In this document: positions 1 to 9,498 of the stretch, piece by piece | Layout: each line of letters begins with the position of its first letter | How positions within the stretch are numbered: position 1 is the stretch's first letter | DNA from: Neisseriaceae bacterium | Lineage (GTDB): Bacteria > Pseudomonadota > Gammaproteobacteria > Burkholderiales > Chromobacteriaceae | Assembly (NCBI GenBank): GCA_027489245.1 | Contig: JAIYAC010000008.1 | Location: 1 to 64,000 of the forward strand | Length of the DNA stretch: 64,000 nucleotides | Direction: 5' to 3' | Notes under the pieces: generated by a model | Databases searched by the model: none | Seen by the model: the letters and a program-made list of their open reading frames with translations, nothing else | What the model was told of the DNA's origin: nothing | Translations under genes and position numbers: made by a program

Positions 1-36
1 AAAGGGTCGGGCGTTCGAATCGCTCCGGGTGCGCCA
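1..36 (+). tRNA. 3' end of a tRNA, probably tRNA-Arg
   Basis: The window opens inside a tRNA. A T-psi-C arm with the loop TTCGAAT, a 3' acceptor strand CGGGTGC, discriminator G and an encoded CCA are visible. The acceptor strand would pair with a 5' GCGCCCG-type strand, as in many proteobacterial tRNA-Arg genes. The anticodon lies outside the window, so the amino-acid assignment is an inference. It sits 6 bp before tRNA-Glu, so the two are probably co-transcribed. Confidence 0.7.
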
Positions 37-42
37 CAATCT

Positions 43-118
43 GTCCCCATCGTCTAGAGGCCTAGGACATCGCCCTTTCACGGCGGTAACCGGGGTTCGA
101 ATCCCCGTGGGGACGCCA
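43..118 (+). tRNA. tRNA-Glu (anticodon TTC)
   Basis: A complete cloverleaf is readable. The acceptor strands are GTCCCCA and TGGGGAC, the D arm contains TCTAGAGGCCTAGGA, the anticodon loop is CTTTCAC with anticodon TTC, the T loop is TTCGAAT, and the 3' CCA is encoded. It reads GAA/GAG codons. A strong hairpin terminator follows ten bases downstream. Confidence 0.97.
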
Positions 119-127
119 GGATTCGAC

Positions 128-155
128 AAAAAAGCCACCGCAAGGTGGCTTTTTT
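128..155. terminator. Bidirectional rho-independent terminator
   Basis: AAAAAAGCCACC, loop GCAA, GGTGGCTTTTTT form a perfect stem with A and T tracts on opposite sides. It can end the tRNA transcript on the plus strand and the sensor-kinase transcript on the minus strand. Confidence 0.88.
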
Positions 156-167
156 GTTTTGCGCTGC

Positions 168-3100
168 CTACTCGCTATCCGGCAGCTGCACGATAGCCTG
201 CCTGCACGCCTCGAATACCGGCACCAATGCGGCCAACTGGCCAGCCAGCACCGCCTCGGGCTGCTGATCACGCACACTACTTTCCAGCTGCTCTGCCAAC
301 TCGCGTACCGATTCTGCACTCACATTGCTGGCCGCCCCTTTCAAGGTATGCGCCAGGCGCTGCAACAACACATGGTCTTGCTGGGCCAGCGCCTGCGCGG
401 CCTCCTGCGGGAAGGGTTCCTGGCTCTGGGCAAACAGCCGCAGCCATTTCAGATACACCTTGCGCTTGCCCATGGCCCGCGTCTGGCCTTCCTGCAGTTG
501 CACACCGGTGCGCGCCAAGGCTTGCCAGGCATCGTCTTCAGAAACAGGGGGCACCGCTTCGGCAGCGATATCCACGGCAGGCAAGGGCAAGCCTTCCGCT
601 TCGCCGGCAGGCGGGGTGGACACACCCAGCCTGGCGAGAACAGCAAACAGTTTTTCAGGGTCGATCGGCTTGCTGATGTAGTCGTCCATGCCGGCTGCAA
701 TGGCCTCTTCGCGGCTACCGCTCAAGGCGTTGGCCGTCAAGGCCACAACCGGTATGCCAGACCACAGCGGGTGGGCACGGATGCGTGCGGTGGCGGTAAA
801 GCCATCCATCACCGGCATGTGGCAGTCCATCAGGATCACGTCTGGCCGTTCGCTTGCCAGCCGGTGCAAAGCCTCTTCGCCATTACCGGCATAGCTCACC
901 CGGGCGCCGGCATCCATCAGGTAGGCTGCCACGACTTCCTGATTGAGCAACACATCATCCACCACCAGCACATGACGGCCCGCCAGGCACTGTTCATGCG
1001 CCATCTGGTGTACCAACTGCCCCTGCGCGGGTTGACGGCCCAGTTGTTTCAGGCCGTGGCGCAGGCGCTGCGGAGTAAGCGGTTTCACCCAGACAGCAGC
1101 CACCGGCATGCTTGCCGGTGCAAAGGGGCCGACCTCGGCCAGGCTCAAGTGACGCGCACTCAGCAAGACACACCAGACCGCCGGCTGCCAGCGCACATCC
1201 TGGAAAACATGCGCCCAGCCTGGCTGGTCGATATCTACCAACCACACATCGCCCGCCCGCTGCTCTGCCAGTGCGCACACAGTCGTGCCGACCCCGGCAA
1301 ACGTCTGCACCGGCAAGCCCATGGCGGCAAACTGCCGCTGCAGCACCGCTGCCAGGGTTGGCCGCACGCCGTACAAGTGCACGCGGTTTACCACGAGTGG
1401 CCCGGCTTGCTTCAGCCCGCTACCCGCTGCGAGCGGCAGGGTAAAGCTGAAGGTGCTGCCCACGCCAGGCTGGGAGACGACATCAATACACTCGCCCCCC
1501 ATCAGGCGCACCAGCTGGCTGGAAATCACCAAGCCCAGGCCGGTACCGCCGTAGCGGCGCTGGGTAGACACATCGGCCTGGCTAAAGGGCTGGAACAAGC
1601 CCTGCTGCTGGCTGCTACTCATGCCAATGCCGGTGTCGCTGACACTGAAATGCCAGCCAGCGTCATGCGGGCGGACACGCAGGATGATTTCGCCTTCACG
1701 GGTAAATTTGACGGCGTTGCCCAGCAGGTTCAGCAACACCTGTCCCAGGCGCAGCGAGTCACCGATCAACACAGGTGGCACGGTGGGGTCGATATCAAAC
1801 ACCAGCTCCACCGGCTTGCCCTCCAGCCGCATGGCCAGCATATCGGCCAGCGAGCCCAGCACGTCCTCCATGTCGAACGGCACCTGCTCTACCTGCAAGT
1901 GGCCGGATTCGATCTTGGAAAAATCCAGAATGTCATTGATGATATCCAGCAGCCCGCGGGCCGAGCCCAGCAGCTTTTGCAGAAACTGCCGGGTACGCTC
2001 GGGCAAGGTGTCGCGTAGCGCCAGGTCGGCCATGCCGATGATGGCATTCATCGGCGTGCGTATTTCATGGCTCATATTGGCCAGAAAAGCACTCTTGGTC
2101 GCGGCGGCCGCCTCTGCGGCCAACCTGGCAGCCTCCATTTGCTGCACCAGGGCTTTCTGCTCGCCGATATCCTCCTGGATGCTGATAAAGTGCGTCAGCC
2201 GCCCGGCGCTATCGCGCAAGGGCGAGATCATCTGCATCACCCATAGCTCACTGCCATCTTTGCGCCGGTTCAGCATCTCGCCGTGCCAGCTGTTACCTTG
2301 TCGCAGTGCCTGCCACAAATCCTGGTAGGTCTGCTCACTGGTGTGGCCCGACTTGAACAACTGGGGTGTCTGCCCCAGGATTTCGCGCTCGGCGTAGCCC
2401 GTCATGGCGATCAGGCGCGGGTTCACATATTCGATCACGCCCTGGATATCAGTAATCAGCACCCCGGCAGGGCTCTGCGTCACGGCACGCGACATCTGTT
2501 CCAGCCGGGCCTCGCTGGCGCGCTGGGCGCTGATATCACGGAAATACAGCACGGCCGCCAGGTTGCCGTGCCCTTCCGGCAGCAGGTGCAGCTCGTAGGC
2601 CACCGGGAAAGCCGCCCGTTGCTCACTGCCAAACAGCTCCCACTGGCTGGCGCAAGGCTGCCCCAATGCCAGCGCTTGCGCCAACGGCCCGGGGGTACCG
2701 TAGGGCTCCCCTTCCGGGTTATGGTGCTGCAGCACATCGTCCAGTACCCGTCCGGTCAGCGTGGCCACCACCAGCCCCAGCATGCCGGCAGCCGCCGGGT
2801 TACTGAACACCACCAGGCCATCCATGCTCAGGCCGATGATACCGTCGTCGATGGCGTGCAAAATGGCTTGCGCCTTGGCCTCGGCATGGCCCACGGCCTG
2901 CTCTGCCCGCGCCAGGCGCTCCTGCTCCAGCGCTTTCAAGGTGGCGGTTTTTTCTTCCAGAATCGCGACGTAGTGCGAAATATCCTGTATCACCGCCATA
3001 CGCCGTACAGGCTGGTGATCGTCTGAAAAATCGTAGCGCCCGTACTCTTGTACGTATTTCACTTCCCCGGCCAGCTGCAGCCGGTAGTTCAGGCGGTACT

Positions 3101-4535
3101 GCCCTGCCTGGGTACGCTGGTAAGTATCCAGCACACGTGCCTGGTCATCCGGGTGGATACGCGCGCGAAACAGCACCTCGCTGGCGCCGAACTGGTCCGG
3201 GTAGCCCAGCAGCTCGGCCATCTGCCGCGACCATGACACCTCGCCGGTTTGCAAATGGGCAATGTAATAGCCCAGCCTGGCCATCTGCTCGGCATCTTCC
3301 AGCTGCTGCTGGCGTTGCAGCAGGGTAGCAGTGTGCTCGGCCACCTTGGCCTCCAGCTCGAATGCATAGTTCCACAGCCGCTTTTGCGACTGCGCCAGCT
3401 GTTCTGCCATGCTGTTGAAACTATGCCCCAGCACACCTATTTCGTCGGTCCCCGGGTGCTGGACACGGGTATGAATATCCCCCTCGCCCAAACGCACACT
3501 AGCCTGTACCAAAGCCTGCAAAGGGTGGAGCAAACGCTGCGAGGCCCAGTAAGCCAGCACGCTGATGACCAACGCCACCAGCAGCAACACCTGCAGCACC
3601 TGCCACTGCAGCTGGCGCAGCGGCACCAGCGCTTCTTGCTGGTCTATCTTCACCTCTACTGCCCAGCCCAGGCCTGGCACCGGGGCCCAGGCGGCCAACA
3701 CCGGCTCGCCACGGTAATCCAGCCGCAAACCCGCACCGCGCTGGCCCTGTAGCGCATCAAATATCGGCTGAGGCTCGCTATGGCGGCGGCTAATGCGCAA
3801 ATGGAAAGCCGCGTCCGGATGGTGGTGCAGCGGGCCCATCACCAGCGCCTTGCCATCCGGCTCCTTCCTGGCCAGCATCACTTCACCGCTTTGCCCCAGC
3901 CCCGTGCGGCTTACCAGAATGGGGTTAAGCGACGCATCACTGATACTGATAATGAAAAAGCCGCCAACCTTGCCCTGCTCCACCATGGTGGCCAGCCAGA
4001 ACGCCGTTTCACGGCCGCTGGGTGAGTAAAAATCGTAAGGCACAAAATACATGCCAGGCTGACGCAAAGCTTTGCGCACCCCGTCGGCCAGCATGGTACG
4101 GCCCAGCTCGCCCTGAAACAGCTCCGAGCCAAAATCCCGCCGCCCCTTGGCGCTGTACACCACCCGGCCAGCGGCGTCGGCCAGCAAAATATCGTCCACC
4201 CCCTCCAGCCCACCCAGGTCCAGCGCCTGGGCACACGCCGCACGCACCACACCATAGGCTGCCGACAGCGGCCCGCTCTGGCGCATCGCCTGGCCAAGGC
4301 TGGCCCGGCACTGCTGGATGGCAGGGTTGGCCGCCAGAACTTGCACATGGTCTGCCTGGCTCAGCCGCCAGTGCTGCAGCTCGCGCACACGGTCTTCGGT
4401 CAGCGCTTGCATCTGGTCGAACAAGCCGGCCAGCAAGCTCTCGCGCGCCTGCTGGTAAGCCACCACCCCGGTAAACACAACGGGCAGCAAGCTGCCCAGC
4501 AAAAACCACAGCAGTAAACGATGGCGTATCGACAT
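168..4535 (-). CDS. Hybrid sensor histidine kinase (Cache-HAMP-PAS3-HK-REC-HPt)
   Basis: A 1455-residue inner-membrane phosphorelay kinase of BarA/EvgS-like layout. In order: a membrane segment near residues 7-28; a periplasmic Cache-like sensor; a second membrane segment near 315-335; HAMP; three PAS domains centred near 420-500, 560-650 and 690-780; a HisKA domain with MSHEIRTPMN (phospho-His about residue 823); an ATPase domain with N box, DTGIGM and GGTGLGL (about 940-1000); a degenerate receiver-like stretch; a true receiver with LVVDD and ILMDCHMP (Asp about 1235) and the later KP; and a C-terminal HPt domain with HTLKGAA (His about 1396). It lies 51 bp downstream of a same-strand response regulator, which is the likely partner. 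The ligand is unknown. Confidence 0.95.
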   Translation of the reverse strand: MSIRHRLLLWFLLGSLLPVVFTGVVAYQQARESLLAGLFDQMQALTEDRVRELQHWRLSQADHVQVLAANPAIQQCRASLGQAMRQSGPLSAAYGVVRAACAQALDLGGLEGVDDILLADAAGRVVYSAKGRRDFGSELFQGELGRTMLADGVRKALRQPGMYFVPYDFYSPSGRETAFWLATMVEQGKVGGFFIISISDASLNPILVSRTGLGQSGEVMLARKEPDGKALVMGPLHHHPDAAFHLRISRRHSEPQPIFDALQGQRGAGLRLDYRGEPVLAAWAPVPGLGWAVEVKIDQQEALVPLRQLQWQVLQVLLLVALVISVLAYWASQRLLHPLQALVQASVRLGEGDIHTRVQHPGTDEIGVLGHSFNSMAEQLAQSQKRLWNYAFELEAKVAEHTATLLQRQQQLEDAEQMARLGYYIAHLQTGEVSWSRQMAELLGYPDQFGASEVLFRARIHPDDQARVLDTYQRTQAGQYRLNYRLQLAGEVKYVQEYGRYDFSDDHQPVRRMAVIQDISHYVAILEEKTATLKALEQERLARAEQAVGHAEAKAQAILHAIDDGIIGLSMDGLVVFSNPAAAGMLGLVVATLTGRVLDDVLQHHNPEGEPYGTPGPLAQALALGQPCASQWELFGSEQRAAFPVAYELHLLPEGHGNLAAVLYFRDISAQRASEARLEQMSRAVTQSPAGVLITDIQGVIEYVNPRLIAMTGYAEREILGQTPQLFKSGHTSEQTYQDLWQALRQGNSWHGEMLNRRKDGSELWVMQMISPLRDSAGRLTHFISIQEDIGEQKALVQQMEAARLAAEAAAATKSAFLANMSHEIRTPMNAIIGMADLALRDTLPERTRQFLQKLLGSARGLLDIINDILDFSKIESGHLQVEQVPFDMEDVLGSLADMLAMRLEGKPVELVFDIDPTVPPVLIGDSLRLGQVLLNLLGNAVKFTREGEIILRVRPHDAGWHFSVSDTGIGMSSSQQQGLFQPFSQADVSTQRRYGGTGLGLVISSQLVRLMGGECIDVVSQPGVGSTFSFTLPLAAGSGLKQAGPLVVNRVHLYGVRPTLAAVLQRQFAAMGLPVQTFAGVGTTVCALAEQRAGDVWLVDIDQPGWAHVFQDVRWQPAVWCVLLSARHLSLAEVGPFAPASMPVAAVWVKPLTPQRLRHGLKQLGRQPAQGQLVHQMAHEQCLAGRHVLVVDDVLLNQEVVAAYLMDAGARVSYAGNGEEALHRLASERPDVILMDCHMPVMDGFTATARIRAHPLWSGIPVVALTANALSGSREEAIAAGMDDYISKPIDPEKLFAVLARLGVSTPPAGEAEGLPLPAVDIAAEAVPPVSEDDAWQALARTGVQLQEGQTRAMGKRKVYLKWLRLFAQSQEPFPQEAAQALAQQDHVLLQRLAHTLKGAASNVSAESVRELAEQLESSVRDQQPEAVLAGQLAALVPVFEACRQAIVQLPDSE

Positions 4536-4586
4536 AGTGGGCGCAGACGTGAAAACGGGGCGGGCCTGGCGGCCAACCCCGTGTGT

Positions 4587-5705
4587 TTACAGATCCGGCA
4601 GCGCGGCCAGTGCCTGTTTCAAGGCCTCTACCGCCTTGGGGTCGCCGCGGTACAGGTCCAGCACCTTGTAGCTGGTTTCGCGCAGGGTAGACACCAGCTG
4701 CTCCTCCTGCGACTCGGTCAGCCCCAGGTGCACCAGGTCACGCTCCACCCGCCCAAGCGACGTCTCCAGAAAAGTACTGGCCGCCATGCGATCTTCACAG
4801 CGCTGCGCATCCAGGCTATGGATACCATCGCGAATGGTTTGCAGCAAAGAACGCAGCTGCGCTTCCTGGCGGGCCGCCCGCTGCTGCAGCGCCAGGATTT
4901 TCAGGCGCTCGGCCACCAGCTCGCCCAGTACCGCAAAATGATCGCGTAGCCGCCCGGCGCGGTCTTCGTCCCCTACCGGCAGGTCGCGCACCAGCAGCGT
5001 GACCCCTTCGTAGTTAAACGCCGCACGCTTGCCCAGCGCCACCACGCGGCCACAGTCGGCAATCAGCTGCAGCACGCCGCGCTCCATCTCGCTCACCTCC
5101 CCCTCCTGGCTCAGGGCAAGCCGCTCGCCCCCGCTAGCCAGTGCGACGGCACCGCTCACACCAAAACCCTGCACCGTATCCAGCAGGGTGCGCCCCAGCT
5201 GCATCAGGTCGGCACAGGCCATGGCACGGCGCGAAAAATCCACCACCAGGCCCAGCTCGGCAGCATTACTCATCGCCGTCATGGCTGTCGCGGTAGCAAA
5301 GCTGGCCTGGTTGGCCAAGGCCGCCTTTTCGCGCTGACGGCGGAAAATGGCATCGATGCGCGAGGCCACCACCGCCAGGTTCAGCGGCTTGGAGGTAAAG
5401 TCTTCGCCACCCGCATCGTAGGCCGCCACGCGGTCTTCCAGCGCTGTCAGGCCAGACAGGAACACCACCGGGATATCGCTGGTATCAAAATCCGCCTTCA
5501 AGCGACGGCATACTTCATAGCCGTCCATTTGCGGCATGTTGATATCCAGCAGGACCAGCGCGGGCTGCAGCGCCCCCACCTGGGCCAATGCCTCCAGCGG
5601 GTTGGTAAAACCACGAATGCTGTACTGATCCTCCAGACCATCGCTGATCATTTCCGTGGTCAGCACATCATCGTCAATCACAATAATCAGCGGTTTGTCG
5701 CTCAT
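4587..5705 (-). CDS. Response regulator with an unassigned C-terminal domain
   Basis: I chose the ATG giving MSDKPLIIVIDDD, 21 codons inside the ORF-track start, because AGGTG precedes it at good spacing. The protein is 372 residues. Residues 1-125 are a receiver domain: DDD acidic pocket, LLDINMPQMDG phospho-acceptor, LSG and SKP. The remaining 250 residues are not HTH, GGDEF, EAL or HD-GYP as far as I can see. They contain a region like a small sensor fold and then a helical segment (LQQRAARQEAQLRSLL) that resembles a dimerising coil. It lies immediately upstream of the hybrid kinase and probably forms one operon with it. Confidence 0.85.
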   Translation of the reverse strand: MSDKPLIIVIDDDVLTTEMISDGLEDQYSIRGFTNPLEALAQVGALQPALVLLDINMPQMDGYEVCRRLKADFDTSDIPVVFLSGLTALEDRVAAYDAGGEDFTSKPLNLAVVASRIDAIFRRQREKAALANQASFATATAMTAMSNAAELGLVVDFSRRAMACADLMQLGRTLLDTVQGFGVSGAVALASGGERLALSQEGEVSEMERGVLQLIADCGRVVALGKRAAFNYEGVTLLVRDLPVGDEDRAGRLRDHFAVLGELVAERLKILALQQRAARQEAQLRSLLQTIRDGIHSLDAQRCEDRMAASTFLETSLGRVERDLVHLGLTESQEEQLVSTLRETSYKVLDLYRGDPKAVEALKQALAALPDL

Positions 5706-5903
5706 CGGGCACCTGCCATGGCTTTTATGTTGAATCACTATGGGGCCTGCACCCTTCATTCTAGCCACAGTTCGTTAAGTAAAAACCCGCTTTAGTCGAT
5801 AATTTTATCTAATCACAAAACGTCTATATTCCTGCAATAGCACCAAATCACCCCATATATAGCATATAGATATATATATTCATTCTTTCGGGGGTAGCGG
5901 CTC

Positions 5904-5936
5904 TCCGGTACATTTGCACTGCCGGAAAGTCCGGCA
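5904..5936 (+). other. Mutually exclusive hairpins in the cysD leader
   Basis: TGCCGGA and TCCGGCA form a perfect 7-bp stem around AAG (5920-5936). An upstream TCCGG at 5904-5908 could pair with the same CCGGA strand instead. That is an attenuator-like arrangement, but no T tract follows, so a regulatory role is only a possibility. AT-rich DNA (TATATATATT) lies just upstream and may hold the promoters of cysD and of the divergent regulator. Confidence 0.3.
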
Positions 5937-5988
5937 CGGCGCCTGCCCGGGTGCCGCGATGCAAACAGCCAGAGAATTGAGCGCAAAG

Positions 5989-6915
5989 ATGAAAATCAGT
6001 CAGGAGAGGCTGACTCACCTCAAGCAACTTGAAGCCGAGTCCATCCATATCATCCGTGAAGTCGCTGCCGAGTTCGATAACCCGGTGATGCTGTACTCCA
6101 TCGGCAAGGACTCTGCCGTCATGCTGCATCTGGCCCAGAAAGCCTTTGCCCCAGGCCGGCCGCCTTTCCCGCTGATGCACGTGGATACCACCTGGAAATT
6201 CAAGGAAATGATTGCGCTGCGCGACAAGCAGGCCCGTGAATACGGCTGGGACCTGATCGTGCACGTAAACCAGGACGGCGTAGACGCCGGCATCAACCCG
6301 TTTACCGCCGGCAGTGCCAAGCACACCGACGTGATGAAAACGGAAGGCCTGAAACAGGCACTGAACAAGTACAAGTTCGATGCTGCTTTCGGCGGCGCGC
6401 GTCGCGACGAAGAAAAATCGCGCGCCAAAGAGCGCGTGTACTCTTTCCGCGACAAGAACCACCGCTGGGACCCGAAAAGCCAGCGCCCGGAGCTGTGGAA
6501 CATCTACAACGCCAAGATCAACAAAGGCGAAAGCATCCGCGTGTTCCCGCTATCGAACTGGACCGAGCTGGACATCTGGCAGTACATCTTCCTGGAAAAC
6601 ATCGAGATCGTACCGCTGTACTTTGCCGCCGAACGCCCGGTTATTGACCGCGACGGCACACTGATCATGATCGACGACGAGCGCATCCTGCAGTATCTGA
6701 GCGAAGAAGAAAAAGCACAGATCCAGCACAAGAACGTGCGCTTCCGCACCCTGGGCTGTTACCCGCTGACCGGCGCCGTAGAATCCACGGCCACCAATCT
6801 GGCCGAGGTCATCCAGGAAATGCTGCTGACCAAAACCTCCGAACGCCAGGGCCGCGTGATCGACCACGACTCGTCCGGCTCGATGGAGAAAAAGAAGATG
6901 GAAGGCTACTTCTAA
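5989..6915 (+). CDS. cysD: Sulfate adenylyltransferase subunit 2
   Basis: The small catalytic subunit of ATP sulfurylase makes adenosine 5'-phosphosulfate from ATP and sulfate in the cytoplasm, the first step of sulfate assimilation. The start [18 protein letters not shown] was chosen because the family begins near this point; the ORF track adds 25 unsupported residues. The PP-loop is [12 protein letters not shown], preceded by EFDNPVMLY, and the C-terminal tail [14 protein letters not shown] is typical. The length of 308 residues matches the usual value of about 302. cysN follows 75 bp downstream. Confidence 0.96.
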   Translation: MKISQERLTHLKQLEAESIHIIREVAAEFDNPVMLYSIGKDSAVMLHLAQKAFAPGRPPFPLMHVDTTWKFKEMIALRDKQAREYGWDLIVHVNQDGVDAGINPFTAGSAKHTDVMKTEGLKQALNKYKFDAAFGGARRDEEKSRAKERVYSFRDKNHRWDPKSQRPELWNIYNAKINKGESIRVFPLSNWTELDIWQYIFLENIEIVPLYFAAERPVIDRDGTLIMIDDERILQYLSEEEKAQIQHKNVRFRTLGCYPLTGAVESTATNLAEVIQEMLLTKTSERQGRVIDHDSSGSMEKKKMEGYF

Positions 6916-6944
6916 GCCCCGCTTCGCCCCTACCGAATATCCTG

Positions 6945-6969
6945 AGGTTGGCCGCACGCGGCCAACCTT
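6945..6969. repeat. Inverted pair of the GGTTGGCCGC word between cysD and cysN
   Basis: AGGTTGGCCGC and GCGGCCAACCTT face each other with two bases between them. No T tract follows, so it is unlikely to be a full terminator inside this operon. It could reduce readthrough or change the cysD to cysN ratio. Confidence 0.85.
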
Positions 6970-6990
6970 GCTGATGCAAGGCATACGCTC

Positions 6991-8424
6991 ATGGCACACC
7001 AATCCGACCTGATCGCCAGCGACATCCTGGCCTACCTGAAGCAGCACGAAAACAAAGACATGCTGCGCTTCATCACCTGTGGCAACGTGGACGACGGCAA
7101 ATCCACGCTGATCGGCCGCTTGCTGCACGACTCCAAGCTGATCTTCGAAGACCAGCTGGCCGCCATCCAGCGCGACTCGAAAAAGTACAACACCACCGAC
7201 GAAGACATCGACCTGGCCCTGCTGGTAGACGGCCTGCAAGCCGAACGCGAGCAAGGCATTACCATCGATGTGGCCTACCGCTACTTCAGCACCGACCGTC
7301 GCAAATTCATCATTGCCGACTGCCCGGGCCACGAGCAGTACACCCGCAACATGGCCACCGGTGCCTCCACCTGCAACCTGGCGGTGATCCTGATCGACGC
7401 CCGCTACGGCGTGCAAACCCAGACCCGTCGCCACAGCTATATCGTGAGCCTGCTGGGCATCAAGCACGTAGTGGTAGCCATCAACAAAATGGACCTGCTG
7501 GACTTCGATCAGGCCGTCTTCAACCGCATCCGCGACGAATACCTGGCCTTTGCGGCCAACCTGGGCATCGCCGATATCCGCTTCGTGCCGATCAGCGCGC
7601 TGCGTGGCGACAACGTGGTGAGCGCCAGCGAGCGCACACCGTGGTACGACGGCCAGACCCTGATGGGCATTCTGGACAGCGTGGAAGTCGACCACGACAT
7701 AGCACAAAGCGCCTTCCGCCTGCCGGTACAGTATGTCAACCGCCCCAACCTGGACTTCCGCGGCTTCTGCGGCACCATCGCCAGCGGCGAAATCCGCCCC
7801 GGCGACCGCATCGTGGCGCTGCCATCCGGCAAGCAAAGCACGGTAGAAAACGTGGTGGTGTACGAAGGCAATCTTGATGTCGCCAGCAGCGGCCAGGCCA
7901 TTACCCTGACACTGGCAGACGAGATCGACATCTCGCGCGGTGACATGATCGTGCGCGCCGACGAAATCGCCCCGACGGTCAGCCAGGCGGTAGAAGCCCA
8001 TCTGGTGTGGATGGACGAAACCCCGCTCTCCGTGGGCAAGGACTACAGCTTCAAGCTGGGCGGCAAAACCGTTACCGGCCGCGTGGAGCGCATCGTGCAC
8101 CGTGTAGACGTGAACACGCTGGATGCTTTCGAAGCCGAAAAACTGCAGCTGAACGAAATCGGCCTGGTACGCATCGCCTTCACCGCCCCGGTAGTGTTCG
8201 ATCCTTACACCCAGTGCCGCGCCACCGGCAGCCTGATCGTGATCGACCGCCTGTCCAACGCCACCTCGGCCGCCGGCATGATTCGCGGCGAAGCGCAGAT
8301 CGATAGCGCCAGCCAGGACCAGAACGACCTGGCCCGCCTGCGCGCCTTCGAGATCGAGTTCAACGCCCTGGTGCGCAAGCACTTCCCGCACTGGGACGCG
8401 AAGGATATTTCCAAGCTGCTTTGA
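6991..8424 (+). CDS. cysN: Sulfate adenylyltransferase subunit 1 (GTPase)
   Basis: The regulatory GTPase subunit of ATP sulfurylase couples GTP hydrolysis to APS synthesis by CysD. An EF-Tu-like GTPase domain is clear: [13 protein letters not shown]-loop, [11 protein letters not shown] switch [14 protein letters not shown]3 and NKMD G4. Two beta-barrel domains follow. At 477 residues it matches stand-alone CysN; there is no fused CysC (APS kinase) domain. Two copies of the uptake-like word lie nearby, one inside at 7551. Confidence 0.96.
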   Translation: MAHQSDLIASDILAYLKQHENKDMLRFITCGNVDDGKSTLIGRLLHDSKLIFEDQLAAIQRDSKKYNTTDEDIDLALLVDGLQAEREQGITIDVAYRYFSTDRRKFIIADCPGHEQYTRNMATGASTCNLAVILIDARYGVQTQTRRHSYIVSLLGIKHVVVAINKMDLLDFDQAVFNRIRDEYLAFAANLGIADIRFVPISALRGDNVVSASERTPWYDGQTLMGILDSVEVDHDIAQSAFRLPVQYVNRPNLDFRGFCGTIASGEIRPGDRIVALPSGKQSTVENVVVYEGNLDVASSGQAITLTLADEIDISRGDMIVRADEIAPTVSQAVEAHLVWMDETPLSVGKDYSFKLGGKTVTGRVERIVHRVDVNTLDAFEAEKLQLNEIGLVRIAFTAPVVFDPYTQCRATGSLIVIDRLSNATSAAGMIRGEAQIDSASQDQNDLARLRAFEIEFNALVRKHFPHWDAKDISKLL

Positions 8425-8498
8425 TACCACGCTTAGGGTGCCAAGCTAACCGGGCATAGCGCCCCATACGCTGAAAACCCGCCCCTGTGGCAACAAAA

Positions 8499-8548
8499 TA
8501 TTCCCCCCTATCCTCCCCCGTATTGCGGGAAGAACAGGGGGAATTTTC
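8499..8548 (+). terminator. Probable terminator of cysDN
   Basis: ATTCCCCC and GGGGGAAT pair across a loop that contains a second small C/G stem, followed by TTTTCTT. It lies 75 bp after the cysN stop codon. Confidence 0.6.
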
Positions 8549-8655
8549 TTATGGCAGCCGGCAAAAATAGCGCATAACCCCTACAGAAAAGGCTGGGGCA
8601 TCAGGAGCATGGAGGGGCTCGCCCTGCTTCGCCCCTACCCACGGCCAAGCTGCAT

Positions 8656-8681
8656 AAAAAAACCCCGCGCAGCGCGCGGGG
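8656..8681 (-). terminator. Rho-independent terminator on the minus strand
   Basis: CCCCGCGC, loop AGC, GCGCGGGG with an A7 tract on its left reads on the minus strand as a G+C stem followed by T7. It lies just past the stop codon of the dctM remnant and is the surviving terminator of that lost operon. Confidence 0.85.
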
Positions 8682-8710
8682 CAAGGCATGGGCAGCGCCC
8701 GAGCAGAGGA

Positions 8711-9304
8711 TTACATCATGCCCAGCGTTCTGGGCAGCCACAGCGAGATAGACGGTACGTAGGTCACCAGCACCAGGAACCCGAGCATGGTGAGCAGCCA
8801 TGGCCATACCGCGATGGTGAGCTCGGTAATGCCCATTTTGGTAATGCCGGATGCCACGTACAGGTTCAGGCCCACCGGCGGGTGGCACATGCCTACTTCC
8901 ATGTTCACCACAATCAGGATGCCGAAGTGCACCGGGTTGATGCCCAGTGCGATGGACGGTGGAATCAGGATACCCAATGCACCGGAAGTGGTAATCACGC
9001 CGGCGCCAAAGCGTGGCGGGAAGCCCTGCTTCACCATGGCCGGCAGCAGGATGGAGCCGATGGCCACCACGCAGGCCTGGCTGGAAACTGATACGGCGGC
9101 AAACAATGCACAGGCCAGTACACCAGCCAGCCCCAGGCCGCCGTGCCAGTGGCCCACCATACTAGTGGCAAAGTTGATCATGCGCCGCGCTACCCCGCCG
9201 TGGGTCAGGACATTACCGGCCAGGATAAAGAACGGAATGGCCATCTGGCACACCGCCTGGCGCAACTCGACCCGGCGACACCACAGCAGGTCACCATAGA
9301 ACAC
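8711..9304 (-). pseudogene. dctM: Remnant of a TRAP transporter large permease (dctM)
   Basis: The reading frame codes for two pieces of a C4-dicarboxylate TRAP permease, a family of about 427 residues. The first piece runs from MAIPFFILAGNVLTHGG through ITTSGALGILIPPSI. It joins directly to GINPVHFGILIVVNMEVG and then runs to the usual C-terminus (WPWLLTMLGF). Judged from memory of the family, roughly 200 central residues are missing in frame, and the first 60-70 residues are replaced by unrelated sequence. SVSSQACVV replaces the usual SGSSPATVV-like segment. No dctP or dctQ is present upstream; 9305-9498 holds only a stop-interrupted stretch and one uptake-like word. It cannot form a working transporter. 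Confidence 0.82.
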
Positions 9305-9353
9305 CCCGGCGGCCAGCTACAGACGCAAGTCTGCCAGGATGGCCTGGACGCCG

Positions 9354-9367
9354 AAGGTTGGCCGCAT
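9354..9367 (+). repeat. Single full-length uptake-like word (AAGGTTGGCCGCAT)
   Basis: One of the longest-match copies, in the non-coding gap between the dctM remnant and the end of pilY1. No inverted partner is present. Confidence 0.8.
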
Positions 9368-9498
9368 ATCAGCAAAACTGGCGTGGTACGTACCGCCCGG
9401 CCACTGGTAGCCGGTGTGACCTATGTCCCCGGCCACCTGTGGTAAGCCCCACCCGACAACCTTGGCGGCCCACCCGGCTAGCGACGCCGGGCAGGCGG

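Noticed and set aside
159-2018. 619-residue ORF on the plus strand
   Set aside because: It is an antisense frame of the hybrid kinase, rich in His, Gln and Ala as expected for shadows of GC-rich genes, with no recognisable motif.
6550-8430. 626-residue ORF on the minus strand
   Set aside because: Antisense shadow of cysD and cysN, whose motifs are unmistakable on the plus strand.
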